A stretch of DNA of 40,010 nt from Bacillota bacterium (GTDB taxonomy: Bacteria > Bacillota > Sulfobacillia > UBA995 > UBA9673), in assembly GCA_003599345.1 (NCBI GenBank), contig QZJP01000083.1:1-40010 (forward strand), in the 5' to 3' direction. The number at the start of each line of letters is the position of its first letter. Positions within the stretch are counted from its first letter, which is position 1. The translations under genes were made by a program, and so were the position numbers. The notes under the pieces were generated by a model. The model did not search any database and had not been told where the DNA came from. It saw nothing but the letters and a program-made list of their open reading frames with translations. Below are positions 16,082-23,989 of the stretch, piece after piece.

Positions 16082-17464
16082 CTATGAGCCCACGACAAAG
16101 CCGGAACCCTCCTCGATAGTGAAGGGGAGGGCGCGGACACTCGCGCTCAGGCCGCGGCTCTTCAGGACGCGGAGTACGCGACGCGAGCCATTGTCGGGAC
16201 TTAGTAGCTCCAGATGCAGGGCGAAGTCGGCCAGCCGCTCACCTGAAACCTTGCGGGGAGCTACCGCGCCGTATGGGCCGAGGGTTGTGGTGGTCATCAC
16301 CGTGGTCACGCCGCGTCCTTGGAGAAGTTGGGAGATTGTGTAGAGGAATGCCTGGTAGTCGTCTTCCGGGATCGCCTGGGTGCTGAGATCGCTTACGGCG
16401 TCGAGGACCACCCGGCGCGCCCCGACACTATCCACCGCCTCCAGGAGGAGGTGGCCGAAGCGGTCGACCTCGACGTCGAGCGGCGGAGTGTGAAACATGA
16501 CAAGCAGCCGGTTCGCCTCGAGAGTCTCTGGGTCCCAACCGAAGTTGGAGCCGACCTGTTTGAGGCGCAGCGGGCTTTCCTGGAAGGAGGCGAAGACACC
16601 GGGCTCCCCCGCGGCGGCCCCCTGTAGGAGGAAGCTCAAGGCGAAAACTGTCTTTCCGCTGCCCACGGGACCGGACACGAGGGTCGTCGTGCCGCGGAGG
16701 ACACCCCCGCTAAGGTGTTCGTCAAGGCCCGCGATACCTGTCGCACAACACCCGTCGGTGGCTCCGACGGGCGCGGGCGTGATCGAACCCAGGCGAGGGT
16801 AGACGACCGCCCCGGCGCCGTCAATCACGAAGAGATGTGAGCCGGGCAGGAACGCCGAACCGCGCAGCTTGAGAATCTGCAGTGATCGCCTGCCGGACCG
16901 TCCGCTGGGCTCGTAGTCGATGTTGACGATGCCGTCGGCCACGGCGCTCGCGCGCGAGGTCAGTAGCTTATCGATCGGGCTTTCGTCAAGAAGGAATGTC
17001 ACGCAATCGAGCGCGCTCAAGGTGCCCGAAAGCTCGTACAGGAACACCGCCATCTCCCGGTCGCTCGAGGACAGGCCCTCAATGGCTCGGAAGCTGTCGA
17101 TCACCACGAACCCCGGAAGGTACTTGGACACCTCTTCTCTTATCACCGCGAGTGCCGCTTCCACCCCCCCGGTCGCCAGCGCACGGCCGAGATCGCGGTA
17201 GTGGATGACGCGGCCCGGGTAGTCGCGTCGGAAGAAGCCGAACGATTGGACATGGACGATGATCTTCTCGTAGGGCTCGGCCACGGTCGAGAAGTACAGC
17301 GCGGGACGGTCCGGAGCCGCGGCGCTGTAGACCACTTGCTGCGCCAGGACCGTCTTACCCCCGCCCGGCACACCTGACACCAGGTTGATGCTGGCCGCGG
17401 GAAGCCCGCCTCCCAGGATCTTGTCAAGACCTGGGATTCCCGTAGCCACACGACCGAAGGGCAT
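16082..17464 (-). CDS. Two-domain KaiC-like (RAD55/RecA-fold) ATPase
   Basis: Protein of 460 aa with tandem KaiC domains. Walker A motifs are GVPGGGKT (31-38) and GPVGSGKT (265-272), with Walker B strands FVVIDSFRA and RVVLDAVSD. Each domain opens with the KaiC-type TGIPGLDKILGGGLP or TGIAGLDEHLSGGVL. Compared by eye with cyanobacterial KaiC, the paired catalytic glutamates are lost in the first domain (FSTVAEP) and half kept in the second (SFQES). The Ser-Thr autophosphorylation pair is not conserved (SGERLADF). This argues for a signalling ATPase rather than a clock phospho-cycle. The ATG at 17464 has GGGAGG eight bases upstream; the ORF-track GTG overlaps that site. No KaiB or KaiA is nearby. 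It lies between the pseudo-receiver and Spo0E-like genes. Confidence 0.88.
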   Translation of the reverse strand: MPFGRVATGIPGLDKILGGGLPAASINLVSGVPGGGKTVLAQQVVYSAAAPDRPALYFSTVAEPYEKIIVHVQSFGFFRRDYPGRVIHYRDLGRALATGGVEAALAVIREEVSKYLPGFVVIDSFRAIEGLSSSDREMAVFLYELSGTLSALDCVTFLLDESPIDKLLTSRASAVADGIVNIDYEPSGRSGRRSLQILKLRGSAFLPGSHLFVIDGAGAVVYPRLGSITPAPVGATDGCCATGIAGLDEHLSGGVLRGTTTLVSGPVGSGKTVFALSFLLQGAAAGEPGVFASFQESPLRLKQVGSNFGWDPETLEANRLLVMFHTPPLDVEVDRFGHLLLEAVDSVGARRVVLDAVSDLSTQAIPEDDYQAFLYTISQLLQGRGVTTVMTTTTLGPYGAVAPRKVSGERLADFALHLELLSPDNGSRRVLRVLKSRGLSASVRALPFTIEEGSGFVVGS

Positions 17465-17504
17465 CCGTTGCACCTCCCATTGCTGCTTACCACAGCGATC
17501 AGGC

Positions 17505-17897
17505 CTATCCCCGTTCGATCAACCCGGCCACCAAGCCCGCCAAGGCGTGCCGTTGAGCCGGCTTCCGGAGGAACACGTCGGCTCCCGATTCGGCTGCTTC
17601 GTCCGCGGCGTCCAGCACGCTGAAGAGAACCACGGGCACGGACGAGATGCCGGGCCTCGACTTTATCTGCCGGCAGAGTTCCAGGCCGTCGGTCCCGGGC
17701 AGCAGGATCTCCAGGACGATGGCGGAAGGCCGGCGCGAGGCCATAGTTCTGAGGAGGGCGTCAGGCCGAAGGAACTCCAGGTGGAAGGACCTCAGCATCA
17801 CCCGCTGCATCTCGGCCATGAACGGGTTGGGTTCGACTACGTAGACCAGCTGGCCGCTGGCCGCGCCCGACGATTCGTGGGAAACCGCCCTGGGCAT
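17505..17897 (-). CDS. Pseudo-receiver (CheY-like) single-domain protein
   Basis: Stand-alone receiver-fold protein of 130 aa and first gene of the KaiC-like cassette. The fold is clear from VYVVEPNPFM (strand 1), AIVLEILLPGTDGLELCRQIK (strand 3 and loop), VPVVLFSV (strand 4, Ser93) and VFLRKPAQ (Lys112). The phospho-accepting aspartate is replaced by Glu63; the codon is GAG, read directly. The acidic pair of strand 1 is reduced to Glu-Pro. Without this pocket, magnesium binding and phosphorylation are not expected. Glu at this site can mimic a constitutively active state in some receivers. The ATG at 17897 has GAGGAG eight bases upstream. The KaiC-like gene starts 40 bp after its stop. Confidence 0.85.
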   Translation of the reverse strand: MPRAVSHESSGAASGQLVYVVEPNPFMAEMQRVMLRSFHLEFLRPDALLRTMASRRPSAIVLEILLPGTDGLELCRQIKSRPGISSVPVVLFSVLDAADEAAESGADVFLRKPAQRHALAGLVAGLIERG

Positions 17898-17989
17898 CGC
17901 TTAGACTCCTCACAGAGGTTAGCTGGTCCCTTCTGCCGGATTGCCCCTCTTCCTGCCCATGTCGGAAAACAATGGGGAGGGGGTCGAAT

Positions 17990-19252
17990 TCAGGCCTTTC
18001 CCGCAAGTATCTCAAGAAACGCGTCGACCCTTGTCGCGGTGGGCCCGGCCGAGTAAGCGCGGGAATCCGCCATATCGGCCTCGATGACCAGTGTGGGCAG
18101 CCCCAACTCGTCTCTGACGGCGCGCGCCAGCTCGTACTGGCCGAGGGAGTAGGTCTTGCAGCTCCGGCAGGAATGGAAGACAACCCCGTCCGCGCGTTGT
18201 GACCTCACCATGCGGAAGAGACGCTCCTTGCGTATCCCAAGACCGATGTTCAGGAGGATCAGGGAGTACTGCCTGGCCATGGCCTGGAGGGGATCGTGGG
18301 CGTCCGATGGGTCGAAATCGTAGATGCCCCAGGCATCGGTGTAGGTTTCGCCGACAAAGGCCGCGCCCCGCGCATGGAGGTATCGGACGAGGTCGAAATC
18401 GTACCAGATGGCGATGTTGTCCCAGATCAGACGGTACTTCTCCAGCGGCACCGCGCCGTAGCCCTGCTTCACGCGCTCCGAGAGTTCCTCCGTCACTTTG
18501 CGGTAGTAGTCGACGCAGGTCTTGGTGCCCCTCAGAGTGACGATAGGGAACATGTTCGTGAACATGTCCAGGGCCGAAGCCGGGGTCGGCGAGGCTTGGC
18601 GAAGGGCCTGGATGCCGTTCCAGAGCGAGACGGTCTGTCGCGTCAGCTCTAGGACCTCCGAGAGCTTCGACTCGAAGGCTTCCTTCGACGGGACACGCCG
18701 CCTAGCGGCCTTGGACGCGAAAACCACCAGGTCCTCGAGTTGTCCCTTGACGTAGGCGACCTGGTCGGGGTTCAGGCCGTCGGCGGCGTAGGGCGTGTCG
18801 AGGATGAAGAGCGGGCAGCCGAAGTGCCTGGCCGCAACCTCCCACCACTTCACGACCACGTCACAGATGTTCTTGGCCGCGACCAGCAGATCGGGAGGGG
18901 GTAGGGGTCTGCCCCCCAGCTCCCCCTGCCCGAGGAGGAAGGTGCCGATGTTGGTGCGAGCGTAGGCGCACAGGTCCAGGCTGTAACCAGCCTGCTCCGC
19001 CGCCTCACAGTAGGGTAGAGCGGCCTTCCGGCTGGCAACGAGGGCCCCGTAGTTCTCGGGGTAGACCGGCAGGATGCCGAGGGCCAGCAGGATCTCGACC
19101 GGGGCACCGCTGGTCACCCAGGCCACGGGCTTCCGGCCCAGGGGGCTCTTGGCCCGGAAGGCCGACATGTAGTGCTTGAGGATGAGGCCCTTGAGTTCAC
19201 GATCTACGGTCAGCCTACGGTCCTGGGCGATCTCACGCACAGGTTCGCTCAC
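17990..19252 (-). CDS. 2-hydroxyacyl-CoA dehydratase / benzoyl-CoA reductase subunit (HgdB/BcrB-like)
   Basis: HGD-D family protein of 420 aa, one half of an iron-sulfur heterodimer that carries out radical dehydration of 2-hydroxyacyl-CoA or ATP-driven reduction of an aromatic-ring acyl-CoA. Family features are the opening PVAWVTSGAPVEILLALGILPVYPEN, Cys82 and Cys95 (PYCEAAEQAGYSLDLCAYAR), VAAKNICDVVVKWWEVAARHFG, and a C-terminal CRSCK (362-366) with LVIEADMADSR. The pattern is closer to BcrB/BzdO than to HgdA by eye. The GTG start overlaps the stop of the upstream partner gene as GTGA, so expression is coupled. The ATPase activator needed to energise such enzymes is not in the window. Substrate is unknown. 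Confidence 0.87.
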   Translation of the reverse strand: MSEPVREIAQDRRLTVDRELKGLILKHYMSAFRAKSPLGRKPVAWVTSGAPVEILLALGILPVYPENYGALVASRKAALPYCEAAEQAGYSLDLCAYARTNIGTFLLGQGELGGRPLPPPDLLVAAKNICDVVVKWWEVAARHFGCPLFILDTPYAADGLNPDQVAYVKGQLEDLVVFASKAARRRVPSKEAFESKLSEVLELTRQTVSLWNGIQALRQASPTPASALDMFTNMFPIVTLRGTKTCVDYYRKVTEELSERVKQGYGAVPLEKYRLIWDNIAIWYDFDLVRYLHARGAAFVGETYTDAWGIYDFDPSDAHDPLQAMARQYSLILLNIGLGIRKERLFRMVRSQRADGVVFHSCRSCKTYSLGQYELARAVRDELGLPTLVIEADMADSRAYSAGPTATRVDAFLEILAGKA

Positions 19253-20514
19253 ATCCGGCCACCTCCCCGACCGGCCCGCGATGCGGCGGGGCCTCGCGCG
19301 CCGGCGGCCGCCCCCCGCGGATGACCCGGCCCGCGAGACGTACGCGCCGTCTGGCGCAGGGTCTCGATGAAGGCTTCGAGTCTCGTGCGGGCCTGACCGG
19401 TCGAGACCGCGCCGAGTTCCACCTCGATGACGAGCGACGGCACCCCTGCCTCCGCGAGAGTGTCGCGTAAGGCCGGGTAGTCGAAGGCGTGAGGATCGCA
19501 GAACTTCTGGAGGAGGAAGATGGCGCCGTCGACGCCGTCAGTGGTGGCCCGGCTCCGGATCTCCTCGAAGCGCCGGTCGGGCGGGTGCTTCGTGGGGCAC
19601 GGGGTGCGGCCGAGGTACATGGCGGCAAGACGGCGGTACGGGTCGGAGTCGTCCCCGGCGCCGAACTCCAGACGTCGACCGCCAAGGCAGAGGTCGTCCG
19701 AGACGATGTCCGCCCCCGATTCCTCGATGAGCCGCAAGGGCTCCTCGGTCTCGAGATAGCCTCCCAGCACCAGGACCCTGGGGCGGCCTCCGCCAGGCCG
19801 GGGCGGCGCCCCGGACGGCGTCCGGGACGGCGACACGGTCGCTCCCATCGCGGCTGTGAGCTCGTCCGCCACGGCCGCCGTCAGCGTCGCGGCCTCCCTG
19901 CGGTCGAGGACCGCGGCTCCGCGCGCCATCGCCATGTAGGTCGACCCGGGAAGGAGGTCCGGCCTCGCGCGGCGCACGCGGGCCAGGCCTTCGAGGTTCT
20001 GCCGGACTGCGCCGATGAGCCCGATCGCCCAGGCCAGGTCGTCGGGAGTCGGCGGGTGGGCGCCGTCGACTCCGCCCAGGGCCTCGGACAGCCGTCGCAT
20101 CTCGGACGCCGCGTAGTCGAGGACACCAGGACCTTCGATTCGTGCGGGGAGATTAAGAAAGTGCACGAGACGCCCCGGCGGGGCGCTGATGCGCCACGAT
20201 TCGAACGCCGCCCGGAGCGAGTCGCAGGTGTAGGCGAAGACGAAACCTTCGAGGCCGTTCCACCGGCCGGACAGCAGCCCGTCGAGGAGGGCCCGGGCGA
20301 AGGAGCACGAGAAGCTCTGCAGACGGCTGTCGGCCGGGCCCGTGGGTCCGGGCCTCGCCCCCAGCCTGACCGGGTGGAGACCCGCAGCCAGGATGATCTC
20401 CTCCGGGACGTAGGAACACACGTAGCCGACGGCCGGGCCTGGAGCGTGAGCGGCCGGGTCGGCACCGGCGGCCAGGAGCCGGTCCATGGCCCCGCTCGCC
20501 GTGCTGTTGGTCAT
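19249..20514 (-). CDS. 2-hydroxyacyl-CoA dehydratase / benzoyl-CoA reductase subunit (HgdB/BcrC-like)
   Basis: Second HGD-D family subunit (421 aa from ATG 20514, preceded by GGAGGG; the ORF-track GTG is six codons earlier). Typical motifs are VGYVCSYVPEEIILAAGLHPVRL (Cys33), QSFSCSFARALLDG (Cys70), FAYTCDSLRAAF (Cys97) and the C-terminal LQKFCDPHAFDYP with LVIEVELGAVSTGQARTRLEAF. These conserved cysteines are the expected ligands of a [4Fe-4S] cluster. The last ~35 residues are Gly/Ala/Arg-rich and outside the family core. Together with the downstream subunit it should form the catalytic heterodimer. It lies 34 bp after the DUF362-ferredoxin gene. Confidence 0.87.
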   Translation of the reverse strand: MTNSTASGAMDRLLAAGADPAAHAPGPAVGYVCSYVPEEIILAAGLHPVRLGARPGPTGPADSRLQSFSCSFARALLDGLLSGRWNGLEGFVFAYTCDSLRAAFESWRISAPPGRLVHFLNLPARIEGPGVLDYAASEMRRLSEALGGVDGAHPPTPDDLAWAIGLIGAVRQNLEGLARVRRARPDLLPGSTYMAMARGAAVLDRREAATLTAAVADELTAAMGATVSPSRTPSGAPPRPGGGRPRVLVLGGYLETEEPLRLIEESGADIVSDDLCLGGRRLEFGAGDDSDPYRRLAAMYLGRTPCPTKHPPDRRFEEIRSRATTDGVDGAIFLLQKFCDPHAFDYPALRDTLAEAGVPSLVIEVELGAVSTGQARTRLEAFIETLRQTARTSRGPGHPRGAAAGARGPAASRAGRGGGRM

Positions 20515-20548
20515 TGCCGGAGCCCCCTCCACCCGCTAGCGCTGCCTA

Positions 20549-21706
20549 CTAGTTCTTCCTGAACATCTTGTCGAAGAGCCCGGCGGCCTCTCCGGCGGGG
20601 ACTTCCATCGCCCCCTCGGTGCACAACTCGGCGCAGCAGAAACACGCTATGCACTTCGCCGGGTCGACCACGGGGTACGGGTCGAGAGTGATGGCTCCAG
20701 GCGGGCAGTTCTCGGCGCAATCACCGCACATGATGCACAGGCTCTCGTTGACGACCGGGTTGATGTTGCCGAGAGAGACCAGGATTTGAGCCTGTTCGTC
20801 GAGAGAGACCCCAATGGTATTCGGCATGGCGAAGTCCGGGATGGGTTCGATGTCGATGGGGCGGCCCTCGCCGTCGAGGGCCCGGAACTCCCCTGGACGG
20901 TACCTCCCCAGTGGGGCCTGGCCCTGGGCCTCGAGTTCGGCGGCCTTCTGGAACACCCTGAGTTGCATCGGTTCGACACCCATCATCAGCGACAGCACGG
21001 CGTCGACCGCCAGGCCGTCGGTCCCGGCGACCAGCTTCCCGAGCGGTCTTACCCGGCCGTGGCTCGGCCCATTCCCGTCCATGATGTAGAGAGCGTCGAC
21101 GATGTGCAGATCCGGCACCCGCAGGGAGTAGATGTCGAGGAGAACGTGGGCGAACCGCCCGCGGGAGAAGGCCGCCAGGTGCAGCTTGGCCTTGTTCGTG
21201 CCGGCGACATAACCGAAGCAGTTCTTGACCGCTCCCGTGAGGGTTGTGAGCATGTGCGTCTTGAAGACGGGGACGTTGATGACGTGGCCGGCCTCCAAGA
21301 TGTACTTGGAGATGACGAGCTTCCCGGCGTACGGGTTGGATACGGCCTTCTCCACGACCTCGTCGGACAGGTTGCGGAAGCAGCCCTCCGCGGCGTCGTA
21401 GATGCCGCAGGTCCTTGCGGTATGAAGCGAGTTCCTATCCACTCCGCCCGGGTTGTCGCCCACCGCGGGTTGCCCTCCCGCCCGCCGGACGGCCCTCACG
21501 ATGGCCGTCACCAGCGACGGTGTGGTCGTCACATGCAGCTCGGGCGGCGCCGGCGCCAGGATGTTCGGCTTTATGAGCGCGCTTCGCCCCTTGAGCCGCT
21601 CCCCGGCGCCGGTAAGGGCGAAGATGGTGTCGACCGCCTGTTCGAGGGCTGGCAGCCCGGGGTCGGGGCCGCCCAGGTCCAGTATGTAGACGTCGCTCGT
21701 GTCCAC
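20549..21706 (-). CDS. DUF362 protein with C-terminal 2[4Fe-4S] ferredoxin domain
   Basis: Protein of 385 aa. The N-terminal ~290 residues are a DUF362 domain (ALIKPNILAPAPPE, GGQPAVGDNPGG, VFKTHMLTTLTGAVKNCFGYVAG). The C-terminus carries two [4Fe-4S] motifs, CIMCGDCAENCPPGA and CIACFCCAELCTEGA. Proteins of this kind are common in anaerobes and are thought to be electron carriers or metallo-cofactor proteins; the DUF362 chemistry is unknown. The operon position between an acyl-CoA ligase and two HgdB/BcrB-type subunits suggests it delivers electrons to that enzyme (inference). GTG start at 21706; an AGGTG sits a little far upstream. Confidence 0.88.
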   Translation of the reverse strand: MDTSDVYILDLGGPDPGLPALEQAVDTIFALTGAGERLKGRSALIKPNILAPAPPELHVTTTPSLVTAIVRAVRRAGGQPAVGDNPGGVDRNSLHTARTCGIYDAAEGCFRNLSDEVVEKAVSNPYAGKLVISKYILEAGHVINVPVFKTHMLTTLTGAVKNCFGYVAGTNKAKLHLAAFSRGRFAHVLLDIYSLRVPDLHIVDALYIMDGNGPSHGRVRPLGKLVAGTDGLAVDAVLSLMMGVEPMQLRVFQKAAELEAQGQAPLGRYRPGEFRALDGEGRPIDIEPIPDFAMPNTIGVSLDEQAQILVSLGNINPVVNESLCIMCGDCAENCPPGAITLDPYPVVDPAKCIACFCCAELCTEGAMEVPAGEAAGLFDKMFRKN

Positions 21707-21758
21707 AGGTAGGACGCACCTGCCTTTCCCGATGGCTCTCGCGGCCGTGACGGTTCGC

Positions 21759-23450
21759 CTAGCCCGCTTCCTCGCGCTTCTTCCGCTCCTCCTCGGCCAG
21801 AACCCTCCTCAGGACCTTCCCGACGAATGTCCTCGGCAGTTCGGAGCGGAATTCCACGTACTTGGGGACCTTGTACTTGGCGAGCTTGCTCTTGCAGTAG
21901 TCGATGACCTCCTCGGCCGCGAGGTGCTCACCGGGCTTGAGGACGACGAACACCTTGACCGCCTCGCCCCGGTACTCGTCCGGCACGCCGACCGCCGCGG
22001 CTTCGAGGATGGCCGGGTGCTCGTAGAGGACCTCGTCGATTTCGCGTGGGTAGATGTTGAACCCGCCGGCGATGATGAGCTCCTTCTTCCGGTCGACGAT
22101 GTAGGTGTAGCCGTCTTCGTCCATCTTGGCGATGTCTCCCGTGTAGAGCCAGCCGTTTCGGAGCGTCTCCTTCGTCTCGTCCGGACGGTTCCAGTAGCCC
22201 TTCATCACCTGGGGGCCCTTGAGGATGAGCTCGCCGGTCTCGCCAACGGGCATTTCCTTGTCACCGGTGTCCGGGTCTACCACTTTCGACACCGTGTCCG
22301 GGAAGGGCAGGCCGATGCTGCCGGCCTTCCGGTTCCCGAAGAGCGGGTTAGAATGAGTCACCGGCGACGCTTCGCTCAACCCGTAGCCTTCCGAGAGATA
22401 GCCGCCGGTGATCTCCTCGAACCTCTTCTGGACCTCGACCGGCAGGGCTGCGGAGCCGGATAGACAAGCCCCGACGGACTTGAGGTCGTACTTCTTCACG
22501 TCGAGGTGGTTGTTGATCGCGATGTACATGGTCGGAGCGCCGGGGAACAGGGTCGGCTTCCACTTATCGATGGCCTTGAGAATGTCCTCGACGATGAACC
22601 TCGGAATGAGGATCATCGAGGCGCCGATCGCCGAGGATAGGTTCATGCAGCAGGTCATGCCGTAGCTATGGAAGAGCGGCAGGACGGTCATGATGCGCTC
22701 CTGGCCCGGCTTGGTCTCCGGGTACCACCTGTAGACCTGGGTCGCGTTGACGACCATGTTCCGGTGGGTCAGCATGCATCCCTTGGAAACGCCCGTGGTC
22801 CCGCCGGTGTACTGCAGGCAGCAGAGGTCCTCAGCCAGGTCGAACTCGTAGGCCGGCGGGTTCGGCCCGTACTGCTTCAAGAGGTCGGTAAGCTGGTAGT
22901 TGCCGGCGGTGGGCGGGACCTCGACGTAGGTTCCGTCCTTCTTGGCCTTGATCGGGTAGAGCTGCCTCAGGGGGAAGGGGAGGAAGTCCTTCATGCTGGT
23001 CCAGATGATCTTCTCAAGTCCGGCACCCTCCCGGACCTTGGAGAGGCGTCCGAAAAGGAGATCGAGAGCGATCATCACTTTCGACCCGGAGTCAGTGACC
23101 TGGTGGTGTATCTCGCGCTCCACGTAGAGGGGGTTGAAGGCGACCACGACCCCGCCCGCCTTGAGCACGCCGTAGTAGGCGATGACCATCTGCGGAGAGT
23201 TCGGGAGCATTATCGCCACCCTGTCACCCTTCCTGACTCCCAGGGCGGCGAGGGCGGCGGCGAACCTGTAGACCTTGTCCAGGAGCTGGCGGTAGGTTAG
23301 CTTGCCCCCCATGAAGATGGTGGCGACGTTGTTCGGGTACCTCTCGGCCGCCTCCTCGAGAAGCCCGTGCACCGGGATGCCCGGGTAGTCGATGTGCCGC
23401 GGCACCCCTTCGGAGTAGTTCTTGACCCAGACAGACTCAAAGTCCGGCAC
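21759..23450 (-). CDS. Long-chain-type acyl-CoA synthetase (AMP-forming)
   Basis: Adenylate-forming ligase that activates a carboxylic acid to its CoA thioester with ATP. It has the P-loop YTGGTTGVSKG (about residues 214-224), GYGLSEASPVTH (A5-like), GELILKGPQVMKGYWNRPDET, GWLYTGDIAKMDEDGY with the ribose-binding Asp, and the hinge VDRKKELIIAGGFNIYPREIDEVL. The C-terminal catalytic Lys is in GKVLRRVL. I placed the start at GTG 23450 (563 aa; AAGGGGG seven bases upstream), because the 32 preceding residues in the ORF-track entry are not family-like. It is the first gene of the four-gene operon, 52 bp before the DUF362 gene. Chain length or aromaticity of the substrate is not evident. Confidence 0.9.
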   Translation of the reverse strand: MPDFESVWVKNYSEGVPRHIDYPGIPVHGLLEEAAERYPNNVATIFMGGKLTYRQLLDKVYRFAAALAALGVRKGDRVAIMLPNSPQMVIAYYGVLKAGGVVVAFNPLYVEREIHHQVTDSGSKVMIALDLLFGRLSKVREGAGLEKIIWTSMKDFLPFPLRQLYPIKAKKDGTYVEVPPTAGNYQLTDLLKQYGPNPPAYEFDLAEDLCCLQYTGGTTGVSKGCMLTHRNMVVNATQVYRWYPETKPGQERIMTVLPLFHSYGMTCCMNLSSAIGASMILIPRFIVEDILKAIDKWKPTLFPGAPTMYIAINNHLDVKKYDLKSVGACLSGSAALPVEVQKRFEEITGGYLSEGYGLSEASPVTHSNPLFGNRKAGSIGLPFPDTVSKVVDPDTGDKEMPVGETGELILKGPQVMKGYWNRPDETKETLRNGWLYTGDIAKMDEDGYTYIVDRKKELIIAGGFNIYPREIDEVLYEHPAILEAAAVGVPDEYRGEAVKVFVVLKPGEHLAAEEVIDYCKSKLAKYKVPKYVEFRSELPRTFVGKVLRRVLAEEERKKREEAG

Positions 23451-23744
23451 TGCTCTTCCCCCTTTCCCCCTCCTAGAGGACTCCGACCGAAGCACCTTCG
23501 AGGCTGGGGTGCGGCCCGCGCGGTCGTGCCCGGACCTTGCACCCAAGCTCGGTGATAGTGCCTGGTATGGAGCTAATTGCTGGGGGGAGCAGTGGATTCC
23601 TGCCTGAGTTGAGCCAATAGTCAGCCTACCCTGGCAATTGCCCGGGCTGGGTCGAAGGGCCGGGTCGTGGACTTAGTGGGAAGTCAGAAAGGCCTGTGCG
23701 ATGACCACACAGACCCCTTGGTTCCTGCTGGGAGGGGACTGGCA
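23451..23744. other. Intergenic stretch without recognisable genes
   Basis: About 290 bases between the acyl-CoA synthetase start and the gene remnant beside hicB. I find no ORF with a convincing ribosome binding site or family match. It should contain the promoter of the acyl-CoA synthetase operon, but I cannot point to a clear -35/-10 pair. A short palindrome (ACTAGC-4-GCTAGT, near 23743-23758) marks its lower-numbered side of the remnant and may be a weak terminator for it. Confidence 0.4.
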
Positions 23745-23957
23745 CTAGCTAGGGCTAGTCCTTTCCTGGACTCCCCCTTGACTCAGATGGCCGAGGTTCA
23801 CGACCTTCCCGGTCGCGTTTGGCCTTGCGAAGCTTCTTAGCTTCTTCCCACACGGGATTGAGTTCTGGCGGTCAACCGTACCAGATCCTGTCGACGAATC
23901 GTCAAAGGTGGCGGACACCTCCTTTAACTGTATGCGCTTCACTTGAATGTCTGCCAT
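23745..23957 (-). pseudogene. Possible decayed third gene of the hicAB island
   Basis: A 70-codon ORF starting at ATG 23957, 32 bp after the hicB stop, with GGAG ten bases upstream. Its start (MADIQVKRIQLKEVSATF) looks like real protein. The second half in this frame looks unlike protein, whereas another frame of the same strand reads PELNPVWEEAKKLRKAKRDREGREP up to a stop near 23757, with an in-frame TGA before it. The simplest reading is a gene broken by a frame change and a nonsense codon. The N-terminus is faintly like SecB-like chaperones found in toxin-antitoxin-chaperone loci, but that is weak. It could also be an intact tiny unknown gene. Confidence 0.35.
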
Positions 23958-23989
23958 CGCGCACGTTCTCCTTCCGAACCGACAACCTT

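Noticed and set aside
17960-17988. Two heptamers one mismatch from the Spo0A box (TGTCGGA and GGTCGAA) upstream of the KaiC-like cassette
   Set aside because: It would suit the sporulation idea, but one-mismatch matches to TGNCGAA are expected about once by chance in a region of this size, so it is not evidence.
20786-21712. 308-aa plus-strand ORF
   Set aside because: Antisense to the DUF362-ferredoxin gene, which has clear cluster motifs.
23451-23650. Possible T-box or riboswitch leader before the acyl-CoA synthetase
   Set aside because: Some G/C-rich stems and an ACCGCG string occur, but the T-box sequence and a specifier/terminator structure are not recognisable.
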